A stretch of DNA of 64,000 nucleotides from Breznakiella homolactica. GTDB lineage: Bacteria > Spirochaetota > Spirochaetia > Treponematales > Breznakiellaceae. The stretch covers positions 1,240,001 through 1,304,000 of the forward strand of contig NZ_CP067089.2 in assembly GCF_016616095.2 (NCBI RefSeq). Reading direction: 5' to 3'. Position 1 is the first letter of the stretch, and every line of letters begins with the position of its first letter. The translations under genes and the position numbers were made by a program. Shown here in pieces: positions 43,824-52,127 of this stretch. Under the pieces are notes generated by a model. That model had not been told where the DNA came from, searched no databases, and saw only the letters and a list, made by a program, of their open reading frames with translations.

Positions 43824-44795
43824 TCAATCCTCTATATAGTTTCCGAGAAAGTCACCGACTTCGGTCCAGTATGCGTCCCCCATCACAATCGCCGCCATGC
43901 CGTGGGCGGCCCCCGGAACCACCAGCCGGCGCTTCGGGGATGAAGCGGCGTCGTATACTTCATCCAGCATATAAAACGGGACAAAGGTATCCGCGTCTCC
44001 GTGGATAAACATAATCGGGACGGATGTTTTCCGCACCTGTTCCAGGGCGCTGGCTTCTTCCAGGGTATATCCGGCGCGGATTTTCGTCACCATAGATGAA
44101 AAATTCATAACCGGAAAAGCCGGAAGCCCGAATATAGTTTTCAGCTGATAGGCGAATACATCCCACGCGGAGGTATATCCGCAGTCCTCAACTATGGCCT
44201 TTACCTGGGGTGGCAGTTCCTCCCCGGAAACCATCATCACCGTGGCGCCGCCCATAGAAACCCCGTATACCGCAATCTGTATGGCTCCATGTTCTTCAAC
44301 CAGCGTATTGATCCACGCCGTCACATCCTTCCGGTCCGGCCATCCCATGCCAATATAATCTCCGCCGCTTTTACCATGGCCCCGGGCATCGGGCAGGAGC
44401 AGGTTGTACCCCATGGCGTAAAACTGACGGCCCTGGGTCACCATGCGAAGGGCATCGCTGGTATATCCGTGGCACAAAACGGCCCATTTTTTGGAATCAT
44501 CCCGGTGCGTCAGTTCATAGGCGTGGAGCGTAAGATTATCAAAGGACTGTATATACCGTTCTGTATATTCGTTCCGGAAAAACCATTCCTGGTCACGCTG
44601 AAGGGTATCCTCTTTTTCACCGCTTCGGGACCCTTCGGAATTTGACGGAGCGTCGAAAACCACGGATTTGTCGGTTTTCGGGTTAATGGCAAGGTTGTAA
44701 AAAAAGTTCCCCGCGGCAATTCCCGCAGCGGTAAAAATCACCATACCCGCGGAAACTATCCCGATTACCCATACAAGCACCGTATTTTTTTTCAT
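43824..44795 (-). CDS. Membrane-anchored alpha/beta hydrolase (serine aminopeptidase S33 type)
   Basis: A 323-residue protein with an N-terminal membrane anchor (about residues 8-28). The hydrolase part has the oxyanion motif LCHGYTSD near 107-114, the nucleophile Ser180 in YGVSMGGA, the acid in FIHGDADTFVP near 262-272 and His in VPGAAHGMA near 292. It resembles Bem46/YqkD-like proteins. Active domain outside the membrane is likely. It converges with the GH18 gene (1 bp gap). Ester, thioester or peptide substrate is not known. Confidence 0.88.
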   Translation of the reverse strand: MKKNTVLVWVIGIVSAGMVIFTAAGIAAGNFFYNLAINPKTDKSVVFDAPSNSEGSRSGEKEDTLQRDQEWFFRNEYTERYIQSFDNLTLHAYELTHRDDSKKWAVLCHGYTSDALRMVTQGRQFYAMGYNLLLPDARGHGKSGGDYIGMGWPDRKDVTAWINTLVEEHGAIQIAVYGVSMGGATVMMVSGEELPPQVKAIVEDCGYTSAWDVFAYQLKTIFGLPAFPVMNFSSMVTKIRAGYTLEEASALEQVRKTSVPIMFIHGDADTFVPFYMLDEVYDAASSPKRRLVVPGAAHGMAAIVMGDAYWTEVGDFLGNYIED

Positions 44796-44940
44796 ACTTT
44801 AAGTATATCCGGCGGCGGACAAATTGAAATACCTTAATAAAAATCACCATAACTACAGAAAGTTTTCTATTGACCGGTATGGTCACAGGGGCTACTATTT
44901 ACTACTGATTGAATTTAAAACTGCAGTAAGGACTATCCCT

Positions 44941-45411
44941 ATGAAAACCTTAATTCTTTACGCGACAAAACACGGAGCCACGGAAAAAATAGCGGAACTC
45001 ATCGCGGAGGAACTCCCCGGATCAGAACTGTTCAATATCCGGAAATCCCCTGCCCCGTCCCTCGGCCAATACGATACGGTGATACTGGGAAGTCCCCTTA
45101 CGGCGGGCCGGATCAGAAAGGAAATCCGGGAATTCTCCAAAAAGAACGAATCCGTTTTATTGGGAAAAAAACTGGGGCTTTTTGTTTCCGGCCTCTCGGA
45201 TACCGGAGATGAACAGTACTTTGAAACCAATTTTCCTCCCGCCCTGGCGGCCGGAGCCGCGGCGAAGGCGTTTTTGGGCGGTATCTATGACCCCGCCAAA
45301 TGCAACGCCTTTGAACGGATGGTCATCAAAGCCGCATCAAAACTGACGGTTTATACTTCCGTGATTAACCGTGACAGAATCAGTTTATTTGCGCGGAAGC
45401 TTTCCCAATAA
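44941..45411 (+). CDS. Flavodoxin-domain protein (HemG-like)
   Basis: A 156-residue flavodoxin-fold protein, starting at ATG 44941 (MKTLILYATKHGATEKIAELI). The phosphate loop YATKHGATEK replaces the classic T/SxTGNT loop and is the form found in HemG-type protoporphyrinogen oxidases and related FMN reductases; YDTVILGSPLTAGR follows near residue 44-57. No genuine heme genes are nearby, so an FMN-dependent electron carrier or quinone-linked reductase is equally likely. An upstream in-frame ATG at 44824 lies in promoter-like sequence and is not used here. Confidence 0.82.
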   Translation: MKTLILYATKHGATEKIAELIAEELPGSELFNIRKSPAPSLGQYDTVILGSPLTAGRIRKEIREFSKKNESVLLGKKLGLFVSGLSDTGDEQYFETNFPPALAAGAAAKAFLGGIYDPAKCNAFERMVIKAASKLTVYTSVINRDRISLFARKLSQ

Positions 45412-45440
45412 AAAAACGTAAAAATCTTATTGCCGGCATG

Positions 45441-46193
45441 TCAGATGGTCAGCCAGTATTCCCCGCCGCCGGGCGTGCGCTTCATAAAACCGTAATCAAT
45501 GAGATACCGCCGGATTGTTGCGTAATCATCAAAAACAGCTTCAAGAATACGGTTAACATCCTTCTCGGAATACATTCTTCCCGATTCGAACTGTTCGGCT
45601 ATCTTTGTAAGAATAACAACTTTTTTCTTTTCCTTGGGTGGAAATTTACCAAGACGCAGGGGATCCAGACTGGTAAAACACGCATGGAGAATGGTGTCCC
45701 GTTCTTCACCGGTTACTACATAGCGCTCATCCACCATCGTCGCGTGACCGTGTACCGGCATTATATCCTGAATACCGGCGGTTTTTTTCCCGAAGGCGTA
45801 TTCATATAACGCAAGGTAGAGTTTTGCCTGTTTTGCCTTTTCCCTGAACATGAACTTCTGGTGCCGCACCGTCGATGCCGCGACTCCCAAGGTCCGGGCA
45901 ATCTCCTTGTCGCTGGTTCCGGAGGCAAACATCCTGAAAAGCTGCTTCTGGTTTTCCGTTAGAGTATTGTACCGTGAATCATCGGCAATAAGCTGTTCCT
46001 GATAATCCCGGTGATCCGTTTCCAGATGTATCTCAATTGCCCGGGACGCCGCAAAAAAGCGTCCGCCGATTCCGTATACTTCCCCTGTTTCAAAGGTTTT
46101 TCCGCAGACAGCACAGCGGTACGATTCCCGCGGGAACTCCGAAATCGTATAGCCCCGCCCAATATCCTTAATCTCTAAATCATCTACTTTCAT
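45441..46193 (-). CDS. Zinc-finger/LuxR-HTH/DUF2087 regulator
   Basis: A 250-residue predicted DNA-binding protein with three parts. A small zinc-finger-like segment has Cys27, Cys30 (CAVC) and His56, His61 (HLETDH). A LuxR-type helix-turn-helix follows (about 77-125: LTENQKQLFRMFASGTSDKEIARTLGVAASTVRHQ). The C-terminal DUF2087 (about 180-250) reads FPPKEKKKVVILTKIAEQFE to DYGFMKRTPGGGEYW, its usual pattern. There is no receiver domain. Its own promoter with a good -35/-10 pair lies 30-60 bp upstream. Target genes are unknown; the neighbouring diguanylate cyclase gene is divergent and could be one. Confidence 0.85.
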   Translation of the reverse strand: MKVDDLEIKDIGRGYTISEFPRESYRCAVCGKTFETGEVYGIGGRFFAASRAIEIHLETDHRDYQEQLIADDSRYNTLTENQKQLFRMFASGTSDKEIARTLGVAASTVRHQKFMFREKAKQAKLYLALYEYAFGKKTAGIQDIMPVHGHATMVDERYVVTGEERDTILHACFTSLDPLRLGKFPPKEKKKVVILTKIAEQFESGRMYSEKDVNRILEAVFDDYATIRRYLIDYGFMKRTPGGGEYWLTI

Positions 46194-46224
46194 TGTTATT
46201 CCTGTCTATATTTATTATAAACAT

Positions 46225-46253
46225 ATCTTATTATTGTTTATTTATTATGTCAA
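46225..46253 (-). promoter_or_regulatory. Promoter of the DUF2087 regulator gene
   Basis: On the minus strand TTGACA (46253-46248) and TAAGAT (46230-46225) are 17 bp apart, 32 bp before the start codon. The 219 bp divergent gap is AT-rich and holds no gene. Confidence 0.7.
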
Positions 46254-46412
46254 CCAACCACTATTTACAAACAAAAATATCGGTATTTGGTATTTCAGGG
46301 AACGGTATTTCCAAAGTCAGGGCAAAAATAAAAAATCAGGTTGCATTATGAAAAGTATCATACTATCCTATATTAGTTATATTTAACGATTAACCTCATA
46401 AAGGATGGGACC

Positions 46413-47609
46413 ATGGAGCTGATACATACCGCTGTTACCACCCTTTTTGATCTTGATACCAAAACATTAATTGGTGTCCTGGTATGGGGTAACATCGCGG
46501 CGGCAGTTCTGATTCAGACATTTCAGTCCCATAATCTGAGTACCACCGACATCCAGAATATCAAGCGGATGACCCTGATCCGGATTTTCTACGCCATCGG
46601 ATATATACTGTTATTTTTGCGGGGTGTGTTCCCGGATATCCTGTCGGTCAATGCCGGGAATACCATTCTGTATATATGTTTCTATATGGAAGCCAGCCTT
46701 TTGCTGACAATGATGGAGTCCGATTCAAGGGTTTTGTCGGCGGTTCTCAAAATCACGCTGGCCGCTGTGGTTTTATCATTTAACATCTTTGAGTTTATGT
46801 ACAAAGATCCGTCATTGCGCATAACCATGGCATCGATAAGTATCTTTGCGATCCTCGTAACTCCAACAATTAAACTTCTCTTTTCAAAAAAAGTCAGCAA
46901 GTTTAAACACGCCATCGGTTTTTTTTACGTAATACTGCTGTTAACCATAATACCGAGGTCAATCCTGCCCCTGGTAACCGGAGATGTCAGTCTTCATACC
47001 AATAATTTATATCAGACCCTGTTTTTTATTGCCCAGATTTTAATGATGGTTTCCGGTACCATCATAAACCTGCTTTTTATGAAGGAAAAAAACGACAAGA
47101 TTATCGAAACCATGGCAAAAACCGACAGTCTTACCAGCATTGCCAACAGGCATTGTTTTCTGCAGGAAGCCACGGTACTTTTTAATATTTGCAGGGAACA
47201 GAAAAAAGAGCTGACCCTTCTCTTTTTTGATCTGGATCATTTTAAAATGATCAATGACCGGTACGGTCACCAGTTCGGGGATGAAGTCCTTAAAACTTTT
47301 ACCAATATTCTGAAACAGAGCCTGAGAAACGGGGACCTCTCATGCCGGTACGGCGGAGAGGAGTTTATCGCCATTGTTCAGAATCCCCGGGAAAATCTTG
47401 GGGAACTGATCGCCGAGCGGATCAGGAATGAAGTAAAGCATACCAGCTTTGAAATGATCCCCGGTTTCAGATTTACCGTCAGTATCGGAATGATATCTTC
47501 GGTTCCCGGACAGAGTGAAAGCCTGAGCGACTTTATCCAGAAGGGCGACATGGCAATGTACGAAGCCAAGAAATCCGGAAGAGACAAAACCGTCGTCTAT
47601 TCCTGCTGA
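46413..47609 (+). CDS. Membrane-bound diguanylate cyclase (GGDEF)
   Basis: A 398-residue protein. About seven hydrophobic segments fill residues 18-225 (a 7TM-like sensor), followed by a GGDEF domain. The active-site loop is GGEEF at 314-318, with FFDLDHFKMIND near 271-282. RNGD at 305-308 lies five residues before GGEEF and is the RxxD inhibitory I-site, so product inhibition is expected. It makes cyclic di-GMP from GTP; no EAL domain is present. AAAGGA precedes the ATG. The signal sensed by the membrane part is unknown. Confidence 0.94.
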   Translation: MELIHTAVTTLFDLDTKTLIGVLVWGNIAAAVLIQTFQSHNLSTTDIQNIKRMTLIRIFYAIGYILLFLRGVFPDILSVNAGNTILYICFYMEASLLLTMMESDSRVLSAVLKITLAAVVLSFNIFEFMYKDPSLRITMASISIFAILVTPTIKLLFSKKVSKFKHAIGFFYVILLLTIIPRSILPLVTGDVSLHTNNLYQTLFFIAQILMMVSGTIINLLFMKEKNDKIIETMAKTDSLTSIANRHCFLQEATVLFNICREQKKELTLLFFDLDHFKMINDRYGHQFGDEVLKTFTNILKQSLRNGDLSCRYGGEEFIAIVQNPRENLGELIAERIRNEVKHTSFEMIPGFRFTVSIGMISSVPGQSESLSDFIQKGDMAMYEAKKSGRDKTVVYSC

Positions 47610-47631
47610 AAAAAACACCGCAATGTGGTTA

Positions 47632-47660
47632 TTGATAAACAAATTTTATTATATTAATAT
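47632..47660 (+). promoter_or_regulatory. Promoter of the DUF3943 gene
   Basis: TTGATA (47632-47637) and TAATAT (47655-47660) are 17 bp apart in the short AT-rich gap between the cyclase stop and the next start. Confidence 0.6.
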
Positions 47661-47699
47661 TAGATAAATTTATATTTTTAGCTTTTCAGGATATAACCG

Positions 47700-49121
47700 G
47701 TGAAAAACTCGCTCCCGCTTTTCAGGATAGTATTGTTTCTTTTTTTCTGCAGAATGGCTGTTCCGCAAACCGTAACGGCTCAGGAAAATCCCGCGGCGGA
47801 CCAGGATGAATTATCCCTGCCGGATATTACGGAAAAGCCCCGGATTGGGGTTGCGCTGATTGAGGCAATGGCAAGCAATCTGGTATTAGGCGGGGTTAAC
47901 CGCTTTATTCGAAGAGCCGATTACGCTTATATATCCCTTGATTCGATAAATTCAAATGTAACTTCCACATGGGTTTGGGACCAGGATGAATTTCCGGTTA
48001 ACCAGCTGGGTCATCCCTATCAGGGTTCATTTTATTATATCGCCGGACGTTCCAACGGGTTAAGTTTCTGGCAGTCCTCTGCCCTTACCGCCGGAAACAG
48101 CATATTCTGGGAATTAATCATGGAAACCGAAACGCCCTCAATAAACGATTTAATTCTTACCACGGCGGGATCTATTTCCGTGGGGGAAATGCTGCACCGG
48201 CTGTATGTGGCTTCCGATTCGGCGGGCTTTTTTTTCAAATGGATACTGAGTCCCTTTGACGGCATAAACGACGCTATCTTCGGAAACAGAAGAAATCCTC
48301 AGAACTATTCTCCCCTGTACCAGGAAGAAACCTATTTTTCCTTTGGCCCCGGGATGCTGCTGAGCCGGATGGACAGCCAGCGCACCGGTACCGTGGATAT
48401 TACCAGGCCCTCACTGTTCATTGAAGGCGGTATCGTGTACGGCAACCCCTATTCCAAACGGGTGCGGGCGCCTTACGATCATTTTGAAGTCCGGGCAAGA
48501 GTCCAGGGCTCCATACCGTATTATTCTCTGGAATTATTTTCCGACGGGGCGCTGTATACAATTGGTCTCTGGGATACGGAAAAACACCAAAGCGCGCTGA
48601 CGCTGAATCTTCATTACGATTTTATTTACGGTTCCCTGGTTAATTACTCCGCGAATTCCCTTGGACTGGGCTATAAAATGCATCAGTCGGTTTCGGAGAA
48701 CTGGGAACTGTCTTTTAAATCCCACCTGAACTGGGTATTCCTGGGAGCGAGCGAGTTTATCCGTATATGGTACGGTGACATAACCTACGAGGATGAGGAC
48801 GCGGAACACCGGACTTACGATTTCAGTACCGGCGGCGGAGCGAAGATATATTTTTACGCGCTCCACTCCAGATTCGGCGGTATTTACCTGGACGGTCTGG
48901 TAAATTTCCTGTACACCATACCCGGCACCGTTCCCGAGAACGGCTCTCCCGGTTTCGCTGTCATCGGAATGGGAAATATCTCCTATGAAAAAGAAATCAA
49001 GGCGGGATGGCACGCGGGCATCACCGCGTCGGGATACTGGAAGAGCGGATTTTATACGGAAGCTAAAAATGTCCATGAACTCATTACAAGCTGCAGTCTG
49101 TATGCAAAAAAACGATTCTGA
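47700..49121 (+). CDS. DUF3943-type outer-membrane beta-barrel protein
   Basis: A 473-residue secreted protein starting at a GTG (47700). The signal peptide (about 1-26) ends near TVTAQEN. The DUF3943 core is clear: NQLGHPYQGSFYYIAGRSNG near residues 100-119, then SALTAGNSIFWELIMETETPSINDL near 124-148 and the PFDGINDAIFGNRR stretch. The second half has alternating aromatic residues of amphipathic beta strands. It ends with Lys-Lys-Arg-Phe, the terminal Phe being usual for outer-membrane barrels. Function unknown; a lipid- or envelope-related role is plausible. Confidence 0.86.
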   Translation: MKNSLPLFRIVLFLFFCRMAVPQTVTAQENPAADQDELSLPDITEKPRIGVALIEAMASNLVLGGVNRFIRRADYAYISLDSINSNVTSTWVWDQDEFPVNQLGHPYQGSFYYIAGRSNGLSFWQSSALTAGNSIFWELIMETETPSINDLILTTAGSISVGEMLHRLYVASDSAGFFFKWILSPFDGINDAIFGNRRNPQNYSPLYQEETYFSFGPGMLLSRMDSQRTGTVDITRPSLFIEGGIVYGNPYSKRVRAPYDHFEVRARVQGSIPYYSLELFSDGALYTIGLWDTEKHQSALTLNLHYDFIYGSLVNYSANSLGLGYKMHQSVSENWELSFKSHLNWVFLGASEFIRIWYGDITYEDEDAEHRTYDFSTGGGAKIYFYALHSRFGGIYLDGLVNFLYTIPGTVPENGSPGFAVIGMGNISYEKEIKAGWHAGITASGYWKSGFYTEAKNVHELITSCSLYAKKRF

Positions 49122-49159
49122 CATATCATTTATAAAAACATGGAAACGGAGGCTGTACC

Positions 49160-50323
49160 ATGGCGAATATCCTGGATTATCTCAATTGGAGAGGAGACCT
49201 GCCATTCAGCTGTGACCCGGTCAATACGGTGGATGAATTCATCCTTTCCCGGATTTCGTATTTACCCTTTGAGGGAATTCTCCCGGGAGAAGCGGACAAT
49301 AGTTCCATTACCATAGGAGAAGCTTCAGAAATTTTCAAAAAACTTCGGAGTGACAGCCGGACCGCCGAAACCCTTCGTATTATCTGGCCCGATGACATTC
49401 CTTTTTTTGAGTCTCTGGGACAGAATGAACGGTACCGCAGCCTTCGCCTTACCCGCTACGTCAACCACATTAATACCGCACAGGAAAAACAATTTTCCGC
49501 GGTTACAATCCTGACCGGGGACGGTTCGGTCTTCGTATCCTACCGGGGAACCGACAATACCTTGGTCGGCTGGAAGGAAGATTTTAATATGGCGTTCCTT
49601 TCCAATACCCCCTCCCAGCTTGAAGCGGTCTCATACCTGAAGGAAACCGCGGCGGTTTTCAGGAAAGAAAAATTAGTTCTCGGCGGCCATTCCAAGGGCG
49701 GCAACCTGGCGGTATACGCCGCGGTATTCTGCGGCAGGAAAATACAGAACAGGATAACTTCGGTGTATACCGAAGACGCGCCCGGTATCAGCAAAGAAAT
49801 ACTTTCCGCTGAAGAATACAGCGCCGTAAAACAAAAGATCCGGGCGTTTGTTCCCCAGGGTTCGGTGGTGGGAATGCTCTTTGAGCATCCCGCTGACTAT
49901 ACGGTGGTGGAAAGCACCCAGAAGGGACTGCTTCAGCATAACATTTATTCCTGGCAGGTAACCAGGAATGATGTGGTACGGCTAAATACCGTAACCAAGG
50001 GAAGCGTCTTTATGGACCAGACCCTCAACGAATGGATTTCTGGTCTGACCAGCGAACAGCGGAGGCAGTTCGCGGAAACAATTTATACGGTCCTGATTTC
50101 AACCAGCGCCGAGACCATACCGCAGTTTACTTCTTCATGGTACAAACACGCAAGCGATATGGTAAAGGCCTTAAAGGAAATTGATAAACCGACCCGGGAC
50201 GCTGCGTATAAGGCGGTCGGGGCGCTGTTTAAAGCGGCCCAGGAGAATATGGGGACGCTGCTCGCCAAGGACCGGGAAAAAACCGGGAACACGCCGAAGG
50301 GAACCGATTCACCCTCCCCCTGA
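49160..50323 (+). CDS. Mbeg1-like (DUF2974) alpha/beta hydrolase
   Basis: A 387-residue cytosolic lipase-like hydrolase. The N-terminal half (LDYLNWRGDLPFSCDPVNTVDEFILSRISY pattern) is the hallmark of DUF2974. The oxyanion-like YRGTD is at 128-132, and the nucleophile Ser178 sits in GGHSKGGNLA (175-184), a GxSxG variant. The Asp in EDAPGI near 206 is a candidate catalytic acid. The C-terminal 40 residues are charged and probably flexible. It starts 38 bp behind the DUF3943 gene, with CGGAGG before the ATG. The substrate is unknown. Confidence 0.87.
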   Translation: MANILDYLNWRGDLPFSCDPVNTVDEFILSRISYLPFEGILPGEADNSSITIGEASEIFKKLRSDSRTAETLRIIWPDDIPFFESLGQNERYRSLRLTRYVNHINTAQEKQFSAVTILTGDGSVFVSYRGTDNTLVGWKEDFNMAFLSNTPSQLEAVSYLKETAAVFRKEKLVLGGHSKGGNLAVYAAVFCGRKIQNRITSVYTEDAPGISKEILSAEEYSAVKQKIRAFVPQGSVVGMLFEHPADYTVVESTQKGLLQHNIYSWQVTRNDVVRLNTVTKGSVFMDQTLNEWISGLTSEQRRQFAETIYTVLISTSAETIPQFTSSWYKHASDMVKALKEIDKPTRDAAYKAVGALFKAAQENMGTLLAKDREKTGNTPKGTDSPSP

Positions 50324-50518
50324 GTTCCGCAGCTATCTACTTGGTATAGATGCTTCTGAGCACTCCCAGGCCGCCGTATTCACGGTCTACACAAAGCAGC
50401 GGTGATTCCGGTCTATACTCGTGCCGAGGACACGTTCATTATCCGCTGCCCCATTATTGCCAGAATATCCATTATCTTATCTATATAAATTATAAAGAAT
50501 GCGTTAAAATGAAAGTGG

Positions 50519-51763
50519 ATGAACCCTGAAAAAGAACGGATAATATTCCATATAGACTGCAACGCGTTTTTCGCCAGCGTTGAGGAGATTCTGTCACCGG
50601 AGCTTAAAAAAGTTCCCATGGCGGTCTGCGGAAACCCGGAAAGCCGCCGTGGAATTATCCTCGCGAAGAATGAACTGGCAAAAGGGTTCGGGATAAAAAC
50701 AGCGGAAACGATCTGGCAGGCTAAACGGAAATGCCCCGGCCTTGTGCTGCGCCCGGTCCGCCACCGCTTGTACACTGAATACAGCGAGCGGATAAATACA
50801 GTCTACGGAGAATATACCGATCTGGTGGAGCGGTTCGGCCGGGATGAAAGTTACCTTGATGTAACCGGTAGCATCCGGCTGTTCGGCGGAGATCCCGCGG
50901 CATTGGCCCATACTATACGGGAACGCATTCCCCGGGAATTCGGACTTACCGTATCGGTGGGCGTTTCATTCAATAAAATATTCGCGAAGCTGGCCAGCGA
51001 CCTCAAAAAACCGAACGCGGTCAGTATTATTACCAGAGATAATTTCCGGGATGTTGTCTGGCCCATGCCGGTCTCCGCCTTGCTGATGGTTGGTGAATCA
51101 ACCGCCAATGTACTGCATTCCATTGGCATCAGTACCATCGGCGACCTTGCGAAGGCAAAGGAAACGACCCTGGAACGGAAGCTGGGAAAATTCGGAGAGC
51201 TCCTGTTCCAGTATGCCAACGGTACGGACACCTCTCCGGTCCGCTCCGCGGACGAAATTCCGGATGTCCATTCCATTGGAAACGGAATGACATTCAAAAG
51301 GAATTTATATTCCCAGGATGATATAAAAACCGCAGTCACAGCCCTCGCGGACACAGTGGCGTCCCGGCTCCGGCAGCAGGGCCTAAAATGCCTCACCGTG
51401 CAGATTACCATCAAAGATCCTGAACTGAAAGTAATTACCCGGCAGAAAGCGGCCGCCGGTCCTACCTGGCTCGCTTCTGAGCTGGCCCGGGAATCTCTCA
51501 GCCTCATCGAGGCGTCATGGTCTCCCGGAAAACCTATCCGGCTGCTCACCGTAACCGCCCAGAAATTAGTCCCCGCGGACGCTGCCAGGGAACAGCTGAA
51601 CCTTTTCCAGGAGCCGGATCAGAAAATAACCCGGCAGAAAAAAGAAAAACTCGAGCGGGCTATTGATACCATCCGGGATAAATACGGTACCCGGAGTATT
51701 TCTCCGGGGAACGTAATCGGCAATGATCTGGGTATTAATGAAGATTATAGCTTCGACGAATGA
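50519..51763 (+). CDS. dinB: DNA polymerase IV (Y-family, DinB)
   Basis: A 414-residue translesion polymerase. Catalytic acids are Asp13 in HIDCNAFFASVE and Asp109-Glu110 in FGRDESYLDVTGS, where most relatives have SxDE. The steric-gate region AFFASVE, the thumb helix-hairpin-helix (ESTANVLHSIGISTIGDLAKAK, near 188-209) and a little-finger domain follow. QLNLF near residue 360 matches the beta-clamp binding motif QLxLF. The start at ATG 50519 has only a weak ribosome site. The structured repeat C begins two bases behind the stop. Confidence 0.93.
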   Translation: MNPEKERIIFHIDCNAFFASVEEILSPELKKVPMAVCGNPESRRGIILAKNELAKGFGIKTAETIWQAKRKCPGLVLRPVRHRLYTEYSERINTVYGEYTDLVERFGRDESYLDVTGSIRLFGGDPAALAHTIRERIPREFGLTVSVGVSFNKIFAKLASDLKKPNAVSIITRDNFRDVVWPMPVSALLMVGESTANVLHSIGISTIGDLAKAKETTLERKLGKFGELLFQYANGTDTSPVRSADEIPDVHSIGNGMTFKRNLYSQDDIKTAVTALADTVASRLRQQGLKCLTVQITIKDPELKVITRQKAAAGPTWLASELARESLSLIEASWSPGKPIRLLTVTAQKLVPADAAREQLNLFQEPDQKITRQKKEKLERAIDTIRDKYGTRSISPGNVIGNDLGINEDYSFDE

Positions 51764-51764
51764 T

Positions 51765-52097
51765 GCGGGGGAGCACCGACGCTGACAATCCGGAAAGCCC
51801 TGGGGATGGCGATACCGCGGGACCCGTCACAAGGAAATGGGTTTGAGCGGCTTTCGAGTCCACGAGGCCGCTGAGGAGCCAAACCCATTTCCCTGTGACA
51901 CCCGGCGTTACCATAACGGCCCGAGGGGGCTTTCCGGCATAACCGGCTCGGTGCTGCCTGACAGAGAGGGCGGCTCCCCCTGCGCTCCAGCCTTGCCGCG
52001 TTATATGTGGTGGAGTTTTGCTCCGCAAAACTCCTAAAAGACTTGGCGCCGTAAGCGGCAAGTCTTACGCTGCCCCCACTTCGGGTTCCCGGGTGAT
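51765..52097 (+). repeat. Structured intergenic repeat, copy C
   Basis: A 333 bp element that fills most of the 364 bp gap between dinB and the convergent sulfatase gene. P1: GGGGGAGC (51767-51774) with GCTCCCCC (51973-51980). Long arm: CCGGAAAGCCC (51790-51800) with GGGCTTTCCGG (51927-51937), extended by GTCACAAGGAAATGGGTTTG (51826-51845) with its complement (51880-51899, one mismatch). Apical text GAGCGGCTTTCGAG. 3' module: GGAGTTTTGC-TCC-GCAAAACTCC (52012-52034), then AAGACTTG (52038-52045) with CAAGTCTT (52059-52066). No open reading frame of note lies in it. Confidence 0.8.
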
Positions 52098-52127
52098 TGA
52101 GGGCACTTCCGGCAGTGAACCGGTCCC

